Assembly: GCA_963798455.1 (NCBI GenBank)
Contig: CAWCTD010000003.1
Coordinates: forward strand, 2,480,001 to 2,544,000
Length of the DNA stretch: 64,000 bases
Direction of reading: 5' to 3'
Origin: CAWCTD01 sp963798455
GTDB lineage: Bacteria; Acidobacteriota; Terriglobia; Bryobacterales; Bryobacteraceae
Made by a program: the position numbers and the translations under genes. Numbering within the stretch: the first letter of the stretch is position 1; every line of letters begins with the position of its first letter. Positions 35,338 to 43,179 of the stretch are shown here, one piece after another. The notes beneath the pieces were generated by a model. It ran no database searches. It was not told the origin of the DNA and saw only the letters and a program-made list of their open reading frames with translations.

Positions 35338-35790
35338 CTACTTGCCGCCGGAATCGATCACTTCCGCCTTACCGCCAGCCGCCTGGATCTTCTCCAGCGC
35401 GGACTTGGAAAACACGTGCGCCGCAACCGTGATCTTGCGTGTCAGCTCGCCCGAGCCCAGCACTTTCAGCCCGTGGCGAAGCTTCTTGACGACCCCGAGT
35501 TCCACCAGGCGGTTGGGGTCGAAAACCTCTCCCTCGAGCTGCTCCAGGCGCCCCACGTTCACCACGGCATACTCCTTGCGGAAGATATTGGTGAAGCCGC
35601 GTTTGGGGAGCCTGCGGTGCAGGGGCATCTGACCGCCTTCAAAGCCGCGCATCAGGCTGGAGCCGCTGACGGAATGCTGACCCTTGTGACCGCGTCCTGA
35701 AGTCTTGCCCCTGCCGGAGCCCATGCCGCGGCCCACGCGCCGCTTGGCGTGCTTCTGCCCGGCCGGAGGTTTCAAATCGCTCAGGTTCAT
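35338..35790 (-). CDS. rplO: 50S ribosomal protein L15 (uL15)
   Basis: 150 residues from ATG 35790, beginning MNLSDLKPPAGQKHAKRRVG and containing GSGRGKTSGRGHKGQ. It is a late-assembly protein at the 5S rRNA side of the large subunit. It lies 17 bp after rpmD and 18 bp before secY. Confidence 0.96.
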   Translation of the reverse strand: MNLSDLKPPAGQKHAKRRVGRGMGSGRGKTSGRGHKGQHSVSGSSLMRGFEGGQMPLHRRLPKRGFTNIFRKEYAVVNVGRLEQLEGEVFDPNRLVELGVVKKLRHGLKVLGSGELTRKITVAAHVFSKSALEKIQAAGGKAEVIDSGGK

Positions 35791-35807
35791 AGGAGTCGCT
35801 TCCTCAC

Positions 35808-35987
35808 TCAGACTAATGCTAATAGATGGGGGATCTTCGCCACCATCCCTCGAAAGCCCGGGGTGTCCGGCCTCTCGACGACCTGGTTCAATTTGCGAAG
35901 CCCCAGGGCACGCACGATCTTCTTGTGCTTTTCCGGCGTGCAAATCGGGCTGCGCACCAGCTTGATTCTGATCTTGCCGTCCGCCAT
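35808..35987 (-). CDS. rpmD: 50S ribosomal protein L30 (uL30)
   Basis: 59 residues beginning MADGKIRIKLVRSPICTPEK and containing GLRKLNQVVERPDTPGFRGM, the standard uL30 pattern. Its ATG shares a base with the rpsE stop (TGATG). Reading straight through from the frameshifted rpsE frame would fuse the two; the separate start is the correct reading. Confidence 0.93.
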   Translation of the reverse strand: MADGKIRIKLVRSPICTPEKHKKIVRALGLRKLNQVVERPDTPGFRGMVAKIPHLLALV

Positions 35988-36503
35988 CACAGTTTCTCCA
36001 CCGGGATCCCGCGCAGGTCGGCCACGGCCTGGCGGTCCCGAAGCTGCTCCAGGGCGTCGATGGTCGCCCGGACCACGTTGTGCGGGTTGTGCGAGCCGAT
36101 CGACTTGGTTAGCACGTTTGGCACACCAGCCGCCTGAATGACGGCGCGCACCGGTCCACCGGCGATCACGCCGGTGCCTTCCGGCGCGGGCTTCAACAGC
36201 ACCTGGCCGGCGCCGAACCGGCCCAGCACGGCGTGCGCGATCGTCGTCGGCAGCACATTCACCTTGCGCAGGTTCTCTCTTGGCCGCCTCGATGCCCTTC
36301 TTGATGGCGGCGGGCACTTCCCGGGCCTTGCCGGTCCCGAAGCCGACCACCTTGGCCTCCGGATCTCCGACCACCACCAGCGCCGAGAAGCTCAGGTTCT
36401 TGCCGCCCTTGACGACCTTGGTCACACGGTTGATCGCAACCACCTGCTCCTTCAGGTTCAGAGCCAGCGGGTTGATCCGTTTTTCTGCCAGTGTCACTGC
36501 CAT
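35987..36503 (-). CDS. rpsE: 30S ribosomal protein S5 (uS5), frameshifted in this sequence
   Basis: The first 70 residues (LKEQVVAINRVTKVVKGGKN; VVVGDPEAKVVGFGTGKARE) are in one frame and the rest (NVLPTTIAHAVLGRFGAGQV; GGPVRAVIQAAGVPNVLTKS) in another, breaking after GIEAAK in a GAGAGA run near 36275-36282. Removing one base gives 172 codons, 171 residues, normal for S5. As S5 is essential, an indel error is the likely cause. S5 shapes the mRNA entry channel and decoding fidelity. Confidence 0.88.
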
Positions 36504-36507
36504 GCGT

Positions 36508-36870
36508 TCAGAACTCCAATCCTGCTTCGCGGGCGGCCTCTGCCAGCGCCTTTACGCGCCCATGGTAGAGGTACCCGCCGCGGTCGAAGACCACCTTCTG
36601 GATGCCCTTGGTTTTGGCACGCTCGGCGATGAGCCGCCCAACGGCCTTCGCGCCCGCCAGGTTGCCCCCGCTCGCCCGGCCGGCTCCCTCGTCGCTGGAG
36701 GAGGCCGAGGCCAGCGTGCGCCCCCCTGTGTCGTCGATCACCTGGGCGTAGATATGCTTCAAGCTGCGAAAGACGCACAGCCTGGGCCTTTCGGGAGTGC
36801 CCTTGACCTTGCGCCGGATGCGATGGTGCACTCGCAAACGAACTATGTTCTTGGAGATCTTTCGGATCAT
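36508..36870 (-). CDS. rplR: 50S ribosomal protein L18 (uL18)
   Basis: 120 residues; contains RVHHRIRRKVKGTPERPRLC and a C-terminal FDRGGYLYHGRVKALAEAAR, both diagnostic. It binds 5S rRNA with L5. Its start overlaps the rplF stop (ATGA). Confidence 0.96.
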   Translation of the reverse strand: MIRKISKNIVRLRVHHRIRRKVKGTPERPRLCVFRSLKHIYAQVIDDTGGRTLASASSSDEGAGRASGGNLAGAKAVGRLIAERAKTKGIQKVVFDRGGYLYHGRVKALAEAAREAGLEF

Positions 36871-37403
36871 TTGGCCCCCGCTCCGGTCTTTCCGACCTTC
36901 TTTCGCAGGCGTTCCCCGGTGTAGCGTATGCCCTTGTTCTTGTAAGGCTCCGGCGGACGCAAGGCCCGGATGTCAGCGGCCACCTGGCCCACCAACTGCC
37001 GGTCGGCCCCGCTCAACACGAGGTGTGTCTGCTTGTCGATTTTCATGTCGATGCCCTCGGGCAGCAGAACCTCGATGGCGTGCGAGTAGCCCAGCGTGAA
37101 CGTGGCGACCCGGCCCTTGATGTCGGCCCGATAGCCGATGCCCACGATGTCGAGTTCCTTGGCGAAACCCGCCGTCACTCCCTGGACGGCGTTGGCCGCC
37201 AGCGCCCTGGTCAACCCGTGCAGAGCGGCGTGCTGGTCGCTATCGCGCTCGATCAGCAGGTTGCTATCGCTCTGGCGCGCCTGGATGCCGCGCGGTATCG
37301 GGACACGGAGTTCTCCTCTTGGGCCTTGCACGCACAGTTCGTCGCCGATCCGGACCTTGACCCCCGTGGCCAGTGGAATCGGTTTGTTTCCTATCCTAGA
37401 CAT
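36867..37403 (-). CDS. rplF: 50S ribosomal protein L6 (uL6)
   Basis: 178 residues, MSRIGNKPIPLATGVKVRIG at the start and PPEPYKNKGIRYTGERLRKK at the end, both typical. Two similar L6 subdomains are visible. It sits near the factor-binding GTPase centre. Confidence 0.97.
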   Translation of the reverse strand: MSRIGNKPIPLATGVKVRIGDELCVQGPRGELRVPIPRGIQARQSDSNLLIERDSDQHAALHGLTRALAANAVQGVTAGFAKELDIVGIGYRADIKGRVATFTLGYSHAIEVLLPEGIDMKIDKQTHLVLSGADRQLVGQVAADIRALRPPEPYKNKGIRYTGERLRKKVGKTGAGAK

Positions 37404-37438
37404 GCCTCACTCCATTGCGGCCCATGAACACGCGGCGG

Positions 37439-37834
37439 TCACCATACACGGCAGAGGACCTCTCCGCCCACGCCTTCCTGGTGGGCCTTGCGTCCGGTCA
37501 TCACGCCGCGGGCCGTTGTCAGAATGTTGATCCCGAAGCCGCCGAGCACCCGCGGGATCTCCTTGCGCCCCACGAAAACGCGACACCCGGGGCGGGAAAC
37601 CCGTTCGATCCGGGAGATGACCGGATCGTTGTCGGGCGCGTACTTCAGGTAGATCTTGATGGTCCTCTTGACGCCTTCCTCGGCCAGCTTGAAGTTGGCG
37701 ATGTAACCTTCCTCTTTGAGGATGCGTGCAATATCCATCTTCAGCCTGCTGGCCGGCACGTCCACCTTCGGGTGCCGCGCCATCAGGGCGTTGCGGATTC
37801 GCGTCAGCATGTCGGCAATCGGATCCGATGTCAT
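37439..37834 (-). CDS. rpsH: 30S ribosomal protein S8 (uS8)
   Basis: 131 residues, beginning MTSDPIADMLTRIRNALMAR and ending with the RNA-binding segment FGINILTTARGVMTGRKAHQ. S8 binds helix 21 of 16S rRNA and in some bacteria represses the spc operon. Confidence 0.97.
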   Translation of the reverse strand: MTSDPIADMLTRIRNALMARHPKVDVPASRLKMDIARILKEEGYIANFKLAEEGVKRTIKIYLKYAPDNDPVISRIERVSRPGCRVFVGRKEIPRVLGGFGINILTTARGVMTGRKAHQEGVGGEVLCRVW

Positions 37835-37853
37835 CCTCGCACCTCCCTTTCCG

Positions 37854-38063
37854 CTACCAGCTCGCCTTAATCACGCCGGGGATCTCTCCGGCGAGAGCCA
37901 ACTGGCGGAAACAAATCCGGCAGAGACCGAACTTCCGCATGTATCCCCGCGGCCGCCCGCATCGCTGGCAGCGGTTTCTGTGCCGGCACCTGAGCATCCG
38001 CGTGCCGGCCTTCTTTGCCTTCAGTAGTTTGCGGTCCCTGGCAATCTTGGCGGTTGTGGCCAT
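37854..38063 (-). CDS. rpsN: 30S ribosomal protein S14 (uS14), zinc-binding type Z
   Basis: 69 residues with CQRCGRP (Cys32, Cys35) and LCRICFRQLA (Cys48, Cys51) forming a zinc site. The N-terminus is several residues longer than the usual 61-residue type Z protein (MATTAKIARDRKLLKAKKAG). It lies between rplE and rpsH as expected. Confidence 0.95.
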   Translation of the reverse strand: MATTAKIARDRKLLKAKKAGTRMLRCRHRNRCQRCGRPRGYMRKFGLCRICFRQLALAGEIPGVIKASW

Positions 38064-38083
38064 CCGTCCCTATCCCTCCCCCA

Positions 38084-38626
38084 TCACTGCCGAAACGGCA
38101 TGCCGAGATGTTTGAGCAGCGCAAGCCCTTCGGCGTCGGACTTGGCCGTGGTCGTGATACAGATGTTCATTCCCTTGACCTTCTCGACCTTGTTGTAATC
38201 AATCTCCGGGAAAATCAACTGGTCCCGGATCCCCAGCGTATAGCCGCCGCGACCGTCGAACGACTTGCTGGAGATGCCCCGGAAGTCGCGCACGCGCGGC
38301 AGGGCCACGTTCACCAGCCGGTCGAAGAACTCGTACATGCGGTCCCCGCGCATGGTGACGGCGCAGCCGATCGACATGCCGGCGCGCAGCTTGAAGGCCG
38401 CGATCGACTTGCGCGCTTTGGTGATCACCGGCTTCTGCCCCGTGATCAGGCCCAGCTCGGAGACCGCGCCGTCCAGCATCTTTGGGTTCTGCGTCGCCTC
38501 GCCGAGGCCGATGTTCACCGAGATCTTCTCCAGCTTCGGCACGGCCATCACGTTGGTGTAGCCGAACTCCTTGGTGAGCGCCGGCACCACCGTCTTCCTG
38601 TAATGTTCTTTGAGCCTGGCAGCCAT
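38084..38626 (-). CDS. rplE: 50S ribosomal protein L5 (uL5)
   Basis: 180 residues with KLEKISVNIGLGEATQNPKM, GCAVTMRGDRMYEFFDRLV and the C-terminal ITTTAKSDAEGLALLKHLGM. L5 binds 5S rRNA and contacts the P-site tRNA. Standard length and position. Confidence 0.97.
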   Translation of the reverse strand: MAARLKEHYRKTVVPALTKEFGYTNVMAVPKLEKISVNIGLGEATQNPKMLDGAVSELGLITGQKPVITKARKSIAAFKLRAGMSIGCAVTMRGDRMYEFFDRLVNVALPRVRDFRGISSKSFDGRGGYTLGIRDQLIFPEIDYNKVEKVKGMNICITTTAKSDAEGLALLKHLGMPFRQ

Positions 38627-38641
38627 AACTCGTCCTTACTT

Positions 38642-39013
38642 CTATTTGTCCAGCGGAGCGCCGCACTTGCGGCAAAGCCGCGTGCTCCGGGCCTTGCCGC
38701 CCACCTGCTCGACCTTGTGCGCGATGCGCACCGGGCCGCAACTCGGGCAGACGATCATCACGTTGGACACCGCGATCGGGGATTCCCTCTCGGCGATGCC
38801 GCCCTTGATCTGCTTGGCCGGATTGGGGCGCGTGTGGCGCTTGATCATGTTGACGTGCTCCACCAGCAGATCGCCCCTGTCGCGGCTTACGCTCAGAACA
38901 CGTCCTGTCTTGCCCTTGTCCCGGCCGGCGATCACCTTGACGGTGTCGTTTATGCGGATGAAAATCCGCTTGGGCAGTCCGGCCCGCTCGTTCGCGGTCA
39001 TGGTCTTGGCCAT
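38642..39013 (-). CDS. rplX: 50S ribosomal protein L24 (uL24) with C-terminal zinc ribbon
   Basis: 123 residues from ATG 39013 (a TTG at 39016 is less likely). The KOW motif is INDTVKVIAGRDKGKTGRVL, followed by HTRPNPAKQIKGGI. The C-terminal tail has two CX2C pairs (CPSCGPVRIAHK and CRKCGAPLDK), suggesting bound zinc. The start shares a base with the rplN stop. Confidence 0.95.
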   Translation of the reverse strand: MAKTMTANERAGLPKRIFIRINDTVKVIAGRDKGKTGRVLSVSRDRGDLLVEHVNMIKRHTRPNPAKQIKGGIAERESPIAVSNVMIVCPSCGPVRIAHKVEQVGGKARSTRLCRKCGAPLDK

Positions 39014-39381
39014 CAAATCACCTCCGGCGCCAGCGATACGATCTTCATGAAGCGCTTGTCCCTGAGTTCCCGGGCCACGGGCCCGAACACGCGTGTGCCG
39101 ACCGGCTCGCCGACGTCGCTAATCAGCACCGCCGCGTTTGAGTCGAAGCGGATATAAGTGCCGTCCTTGCGGCGCGTCTCCTTGCGCATGCGGACGATCA
39201 CGCAACGCACGACCTTGCCCTTCTTGATGGCCGAGTCCGGAGCCGCCTCCTTCACGCTGGCGGTGACCACGTCGCCCAGGCCGGCACGCAGGCCGAGGTC
39301 GCCCCCGCGCGGGAGGATGCACATTAGCTTGCGCGCGCCGCTGTTGTCGGCGACCTCCAGGATGGTTCGCATTCCGATCAT
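39013..39381 (-). CDS. rplN: 50S ribosomal protein L14 (uL14)
   Basis: 122 residues with LEVADNSGARKLMCILPRGG near the N-terminus, a GDVVTASVKEAAPD core, and GTRVFGPVARELRDKRFMKI near the end. It lies at the interface with the 30S subunit. Canonical length. Confidence 0.97.
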   Translation of the reverse strand: MIGMRTILEVADNSGARKLMCILPRGGDLGLRAGLGDVVTASVKEAAPDSAIKKGKVVRCVIVRMRKETRRKDGTYIRFDSNAAVLISDVGEPVGTRVFGPVARELRDKRFMKIVSLAPEVI

Positions 39382-39393
39382 GGCGTTCTCCTG

Positions 39394-39729
39394 TTACTGC
39401 TTCCCTATTTCGGCCACCGGGCCCGAAGAGACGTCGTCGATACTCTCCGGCTCCACGCTGACCTGGGCCGCCCGCCGCAACACCTCAACCAGACGCCATC
39501 GCTTCAGGCGGCTGAGCGGCCGGGACTCGATGATCCGCACCGTGTCGCCCCTCGCGGCGGCGCCTTCCTCATCTTGCGCGTAGAACTTCTTCCGCCGCGT
39601 GATGACCCGCTTGTACAGAGGGTGGGAGACGCGACGGGTGACCTCGACCACAATGGTTTTCGCCATCTTGGTGGAGACCACCTTGCCGACCTTTTCGGTC
39701 TTACGGGACTTTTCCTCGTGGTCGCTCAT
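39394..39729 (-). CDS. rpsQ: 30S ribosomal protein S17 (uS17)
   Basis: 111 residues; the OB-fold core TIVVEVTRRVSHPLYKRVIT with DTVRIIESRPLSRLKRWRLV is diagnostic. Both ends extend slightly beyond the usual 80-90 residues, with an acidic C-terminal tail (VEPESIDDVSSGP). Confidence 0.95.
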   Translation of the reverse strand: MSDHEEKSRKTEKVGKVVSTKMAKTIVVEVTRRVSHPLYKRVITRRKKFYAQDEEGAAARGDTVRIIESRPLSRLKRWRLVEVLRRAAQVSVEPESIDDVSSGPVAEIGKQ

Positions 39730-39736
39730 CTTCCTC

Positions 39737-39946
39737 TCAGCCCTTCCCGGCTTCCGCCGCCAGCTCGCGCGCGTGCAACACGGTCCGTACGCGCGCCCGG
39801 TCCTTGCGCAGAACCCGGTACTTCTTCAGACCGTCGGTCTGCCCCATCAGGATCTGGAAGCGAAGCCGATAGATCTGGTCGGTCATGTCCTTGAGCTGCA
39901 ACCGGAGCTCAGCGTTGTCGAGGTCCCTGACTTTCTCTGCCCTCAT
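39737..39946 (-). CDS. rpmC: 50S ribosomal protein L29 (uL29)
   Basis: 69 residues from ATG 39946, two antiparallel helices: MRAEKVRDLDNAELRLQLKD and LRKDRARVRTVLHARELAAE. It is near the exit tunnel, where trigger factor and SRP bind. Position between rplP and rpsQ is standard. Confidence 0.93.
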   Translation of the reverse strand: MRAEKVRDLDNAELRLQLKDMTDQIYRLRFQILMGQTDGLKKYRVLRKDRARVRTVLHARELAAEAGKG

Positions 39947-39957
39947 GGCGATTCCTC

Positions 39958-40374
39958 TCACTCTATCCCTGGCCGCGCCACCAGCTTGCACGGAAGCGGC
40001 AGCTTGTCGGCCGCCAACTGCATGGCGTGCTCGGCCACGCTTCGGGGGACGCCTTCCATCTCAAACAGGATCTTCCCGGGCCGGACCACGGCCACCCACT
40101 GCTCCGGCGCTCCTTTCCCTTTTCCCATGCGGGTCTCCGCGGGCTTCTTGGTGATGGGCTTGTCGGGGAACAGGCGGATCCACACCTTGCCGCCGCGCTT
40201 GATGAAACGCGTCATGGCGACGCGCGCCGCCTCGATCTGGCGGTCCGTGACCCAGCCGCAGCGCATGACCTTGAGACCGTAGTCGCCGAAGGCAATCTCC
40301 GATCCCCGCCAAGCCTTGCCCCTCATGCGCCCGCGCTGCTGCTTTCTGTATTTGACCTTCTTCGGCATCAACAT
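39958..40374 (-). CDS. rplP: 50S ribosomal protein L16 (uL16)
   Basis: 138 residues beginning MLMPKKVKYRKQQRGRMRGK, which supports the ATG at 40374 over the one at 40368. GGKVWIRLFPDKPITKKPAE contains the arginine that is often hydroxylated in other bacteria. It organises the A-site tRNA region. Confidence 0.96.
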   Translation of the reverse strand: MLMPKKVKYRKQQRGRMRGKAWRGSEIAFGDYGLKVMRCGWVTDRQIEAARVAMTRFIKRGGKVWIRLFPDKPITKKPAETRMGKGKGAPEQWVAVVRPGKILFEMEGVPRSVAEHAMQLAADKLPLPCKLVARPGIE

Positions 40375-40378
40375 GAGG

Positions 40379-41326
40379 TCATTCCTTCCCTGCCTGGTCG
40401 AGGCTCGCGGACGGTGGCTCCGCAGTCCCGCCGGTTTCCGCCGGAGTCTCGGCGCCCGCCGGGGCCTCCTGCCTCAGTTCCTGCTTCCAGGACGGCTGGG
40501 GCGGCGCCAGCGGAGGCGTGATGGGCATGGCGCTCCGCGCCGGCTGGGGCAACTCGCCCGGAGTGGATTGTACCGGCGGCCCGGAGGGCGCCGGGGCAAC
40601 CGGCGGCTGTCCCGCCCGCCGGTCGCGGTCACGGCGGTCCCTGTCCCTGGGCGGCATCCGCCTGGGCTCCGGTTCTCCGAACAGCGACGGGCGCCCCTGC
40701 GGGTCGAGGATCTCGCCCTTGTACACCCAGGTCTTCACTCCGATCACGCCGTAGGTAGTGCGGGCCTCGGTGAAGCCGTAATCAATATCCGCCCGGAGCG
40801 TATGCAGCGGGAGTTGCCCCTGCAGGTACCATTCGCTGCGCGCGATTTCGGCGCCGTTCAACCGCCCCGAAACCCGCACCTTGATGCCCTTGCAGCCGAA
40901 CCGCAGCGCGCTGTCCACGGCTTTCCGCATGGCGCGGCGGAAGGCCACGCGCTTCTCGAGTTGCAGCGCTATGGATTCCGAGACAAGCTGGGCATCCAGC
41001 TCGGGCTTGTGAACCTCTTGGATATCGATGAAAACATCGCGGTGCGTGCGGCCGGCCAGTTCCTGCTTGAGCTTCTCGATCTCGGCCCCCTTGCGGCCGA
41101 TAACGATGCCCGGGCGGGAGGTGCGGATCGTCACCCGAAGCTTGTTGCCGGGGCGGTCCACTTCGATGGAGCTGACCCCCGCCGCCTTCAGCCGCTCGCG
41201 CAGGGACGCTTTCAGCGCCAGGTCTTCGTGCAGCAGCTTGGCGTAATCCTGTTTGGCGAACCAGCGCGAACGCCAGTTCTTTGTGTACCCGACCCGAAAT
41301 CCGTATGGATGAACTTTTTGTCCCAT
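40379..41326 (-). CDS. rpsC: 30S ribosomal protein S3 (uS3) with long C-terminal extension
   Basis: 315 residues versus about 210-235 usual. The normal body spans about 1-220: MGQKVHPYGFRVGYTKNWRS, the KH motif VIGRKGAEIEKLKQEL, and GVIGVKTWVYKGEI. The remaining 95 residues are an Arg/Asp cluster (RDRDRRDRDRR) followed by Pro/Ala/Gln-rich low-complexity sequence. The extension is in frame and ends at a stop 5 bp before rplP, so it does not look like a frameshift. Confidence 0.95.
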   Translation of the reverse strand: MGQKVHPYGFRVGYTKNWRSRWFAKQDYAKLLHEDLALKASLRERLKAAGVSSIEVDRPGNKLRVTIRTSRPGIVIGRKGAEIEKLKQELAGRTHRDVFIDIQEVHKPELDAQLVSESIALQLEKRVAFRRAMRKAVDSALRFGCKGIKVRVSGRLNGAEIARSEWYLQGQLPLHTLRADIDYGFTEARTTYGVIGVKTWVYKGEILDPQGRPSLFGEPEPRRMPPRDRDRRDRDRRAGQPPVAPAPSGPPVQSTPGELPQPARSAMPITPPLAPPQPSWKQELRQEAPAGAETPAETGGTAEPPSASLDQAGKE

Positions 41327-41345
41327 AGTCAGCCGTTCCCGCCCC

Positions 41346-41681
41346 TCAACTCTCGGTCACCATGACAGCGATGTGCGCACTTCGCCTCTGGTAGCGATAG
41401 GCCCGCCCCATGGGCGCCGGCCGGACGCGCTTGGTTCGCGGCCCCTCGTTGACGTAAGCTTCCGCCACCACCAGTTTGTCCACGTCCACGTCGGTGGAGA
41501 GGTTCTGCGCGTTGGCGATCGCGGATCGCAGGACCTTCTCCACAGCCGGCGCGATGCGCTTGTTTGTGGTGCGCAGAATGTTCAGCGCCTCTCCCGCATT
41601 CCGCCCCCGGATCAGATCTACCACCAGGCGGGCTTTCTGCGGCGAAACCCGAATGTATCTTGCTTCCGCTCTAGCTTCCAT
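41346..41681 (-). CDS. rplV: 50S ribosomal protein L22 (uL22)
   Basis: 111 residues from ATG 41681, where homology begins (MEARAEARYIRVSPQKARLV). VVAEAYVNEGPRTKRVRPAP leads into the tunnel loop and the macrolide-associated hairpin. An upstream in-frame start falls within the intergenic hairpin and is rejected. Confidence 0.96.
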   Translation of the reverse strand: MEARAEARYIRVSPQKARLVVDLIRGRNAGEALNILRTTNKRIAPAVEKVLRSAIANAQNLSTDVDVDKLVVAEAYVNEGPRTKRVRPAPMGRAYRYQRRSAHIAVMVTES

Positions 41682-41689
41682 AAAAATTC

Positions 41690-41742
41690 GCTCGTGGCTC
41701 GTGGCCCGTGGCTCGTGGTCCCACGGGCCACGAGCCACGAGC
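41690..41742. repeat. Perfect 22-bp inverted repeat between rpsS and rplV
   Basis: Positions 41690-41711 and 41721-41742 are exact reverse complements, leaving a 9-nt loop. The arms are built from near-tandem GTGGCTC / GTGGCCC units. It nearly fills the 69-bp spacer and lacks a T-tract, so it is not a simple terminator. A weaker relative lies at 44456-44520. Confidence 0.9.
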
Positions 41743-41750
41743 CACAAGCC

Positions 41751-42041
41751 TCATGCCGGCTTGGCTGTCTTCTCCGTCGCCGCCTTGGCGGCGTGTCCCT
41801 TGAACACCCGGGTGGGCGAGAACTCACCCAGCTTGTGGCCCACCATGTTCTCCGTGATATAGACCGGGATGAACTTCTTCCCGTTATGGACGGCGAGCGT
41901 GTGGCCTATGAAATCCGGCACAATGGTCGAGCGCCGTGACCAGGTCCGGATCACCTTCTTCTCATTCTTCGCGTTCAAAGCGCCCACCTTGGCGAGCAAG
42001 TGCTCGTCGCTGAACGGCCCCTTCTTGATAGATCGACCCAT
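41751..42041 (-). CDS. rpsS: 30S ribosomal protein S19 (uS19)
   Basis: 96 residues beginning MGRSIKKGPFSDEHLLAKVG and containing HNGKKFIPVYITENMVGHKL, diagnostic for uS19. It forms a complex with S13 at the head of the 30S subunit. Confidence 0.97.
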   Translation of the reverse strand: MGRSIKKGPFSDEHLLAKVGALNAKNEKKVIRTWSRRSTIVPDFIGHTLAVHNGKKFIPVYITENMVGHKLGEFSPTRVFKGHAAKAATEKTAKPA

Positions 42042-42059
42042 AGTCCCTCGCTCGGCCCC

Positions 42060-42890
42060 CTACCTCTTCTTCGCCCGGTGGGTCACAATCCACTTCTCCG
42101 TCCGCTTGTTATTGCGGGTCTTGAAACCGCGGGTGGGCTGACCCCAGGGAGTCACCGGGTGACGGCCGCCGGAGGTCTTGCCCTCGCCGCCTCCGTGCGG
42201 GTGATCCACGGGGTTCATACTGACGCCGCGATTGTGCGGGCGCTTCCCCATCCAGCGTTTCCGCCCCGCCTTGCCAAGCGAGACGTTCTCATGGTCCGTG
42301 TTGCCCACCTGTCCGACCGTGGCCATGCACTCCAATTCCACTTTCCGCACTTCTCCCGAGGGCAGCTTCAACAGCGCGTAACCGCTTTCCTTGGAGACCA
42401 ACTGCGCCTGGGTTCCGGCCGCCCGAGCCATCTGGGCGCCCTTGCCCGGCCGCAACTCGATGTTGTGAACCACCGTGCCAGCCGGAATATTCTTCAGAGG
42501 CAGCGCATTGCCCACCAGGATGTCGGCGTCCGGCCCGGACAGAACCGTGCGCCCCACGTCCAGCCCCAAGGGACAGAGGATGTAACGCTTCTCCCCATCC
42601 TTGTAGTGCAGAAGGGCGATGCGGGCGCTCCGGTTCGGATCGTATTCGATGGCCGCGACCTTGGCCGGGATCCCGGCCTTGTCCCGCTTGAAATCAATCG
42701 CGCGGTAGGCCTTCTTATGACCGCCGCCCCGGAACCGGGAGGTGATCCGGCCGGTGCTGTTGCGCCCGCCGGTGCGCTGTTTGCCCGCGGTCAGGGACTT
42801 TTCCGGCTTTTTCTCAGCCAGGTCCTGGCGGGAAACCACCGTCTGGAAGCGCCGGGTCGGGGTGGTGGGGCGATAGGTTTTGATCGGCAT
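42060..42890 (-). CDS. rplB: 50S ribosomal protein L2 (uL2)
   Basis: 276 residues with GRNSTGRITSRFRGGGHKKA and the conserved GVSMNPVDHPHGGGEGKTSG loop whose His lies near the peptidyl transferase centre. Essential for subunit association. One base separates it from rplW. Confidence 0.98.
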   Translation of the reverse strand: MPIKTYRPTTPTRRFQTVVSRQDLAEKKPEKSLTAGKQRTGGRNSTGRITSRFRGGGHKKAYRAIDFKRDKAGIPAKVAAIEYDPNRSARIALLHYKDGEKRYILCPLGLDVGRTVLSGPDADILVGNALPLKNIPAGTVVHNIELRPGKGAQMARAAGTQAQLVSKESGYALLKLPSGEVRKVELECMATVGQVGNTDHENVSLGKAGRKRWMGKRPHNRGVSMNPVDHPHGGGEGKTSGGRHPVTPWGQPTRGFKTRNNKRTEKWIVTHRAKKR

Positions 42891-42891
42891 C

Positions 42892-43179
42892 TCAGATCTC
42901 CGCGAATTCCGGCACTTTTTCTCCGGCCTTCAGTTTCACATAAGCCTTCTTCCAGTCGGGACGGTAGCCGCTGAAACGGCCCCGCCGCCGCAGCTTCCCG
43001 GCATGGTTGGTTGTCCTTACTGCCTCCACCTTGACTTTGAACAACTTCTCCACCGCGGATCGGATCTCGACCTTGTTGGCGCGCGGGTCCACTTCAAAGC
43101 ACAGGGTGCGCTCGGCTTCCTTCTTCGCAACCCCCTTTTCCGTCAAAAGGGGCCGGTGGATGATGTCGTAAATGTTCAT
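42892..43179 (-). CDS. rplW: 50S ribosomal protein L23 (uL23)
   Basis: 95 residues; MNIYDIIHRPLLTEKGVAKK and the central VDPRANKVEIRSAVEKLFKV are typical. L23 is the docking site at the tunnel exit. Its ATG overlaps the rplD stop. Confidence 0.96.
   Translation of the reverse strand: MNIYDIIHRPLLTEKGVAKKEAERTLCFEVDPRANKVEIRSAVEKLFKVKVEAVRTTNHAGKLRRRGRFSGYRPDWKKAYVKLKAGEKVPEFAEI

Noticed and set aside
33979..35700. Long plus-strand open frame opposite secY and rplO
   Set aside because: Antisense shadow of highly conserved genes; low-complexity charged translation and no ribosome-binding site.
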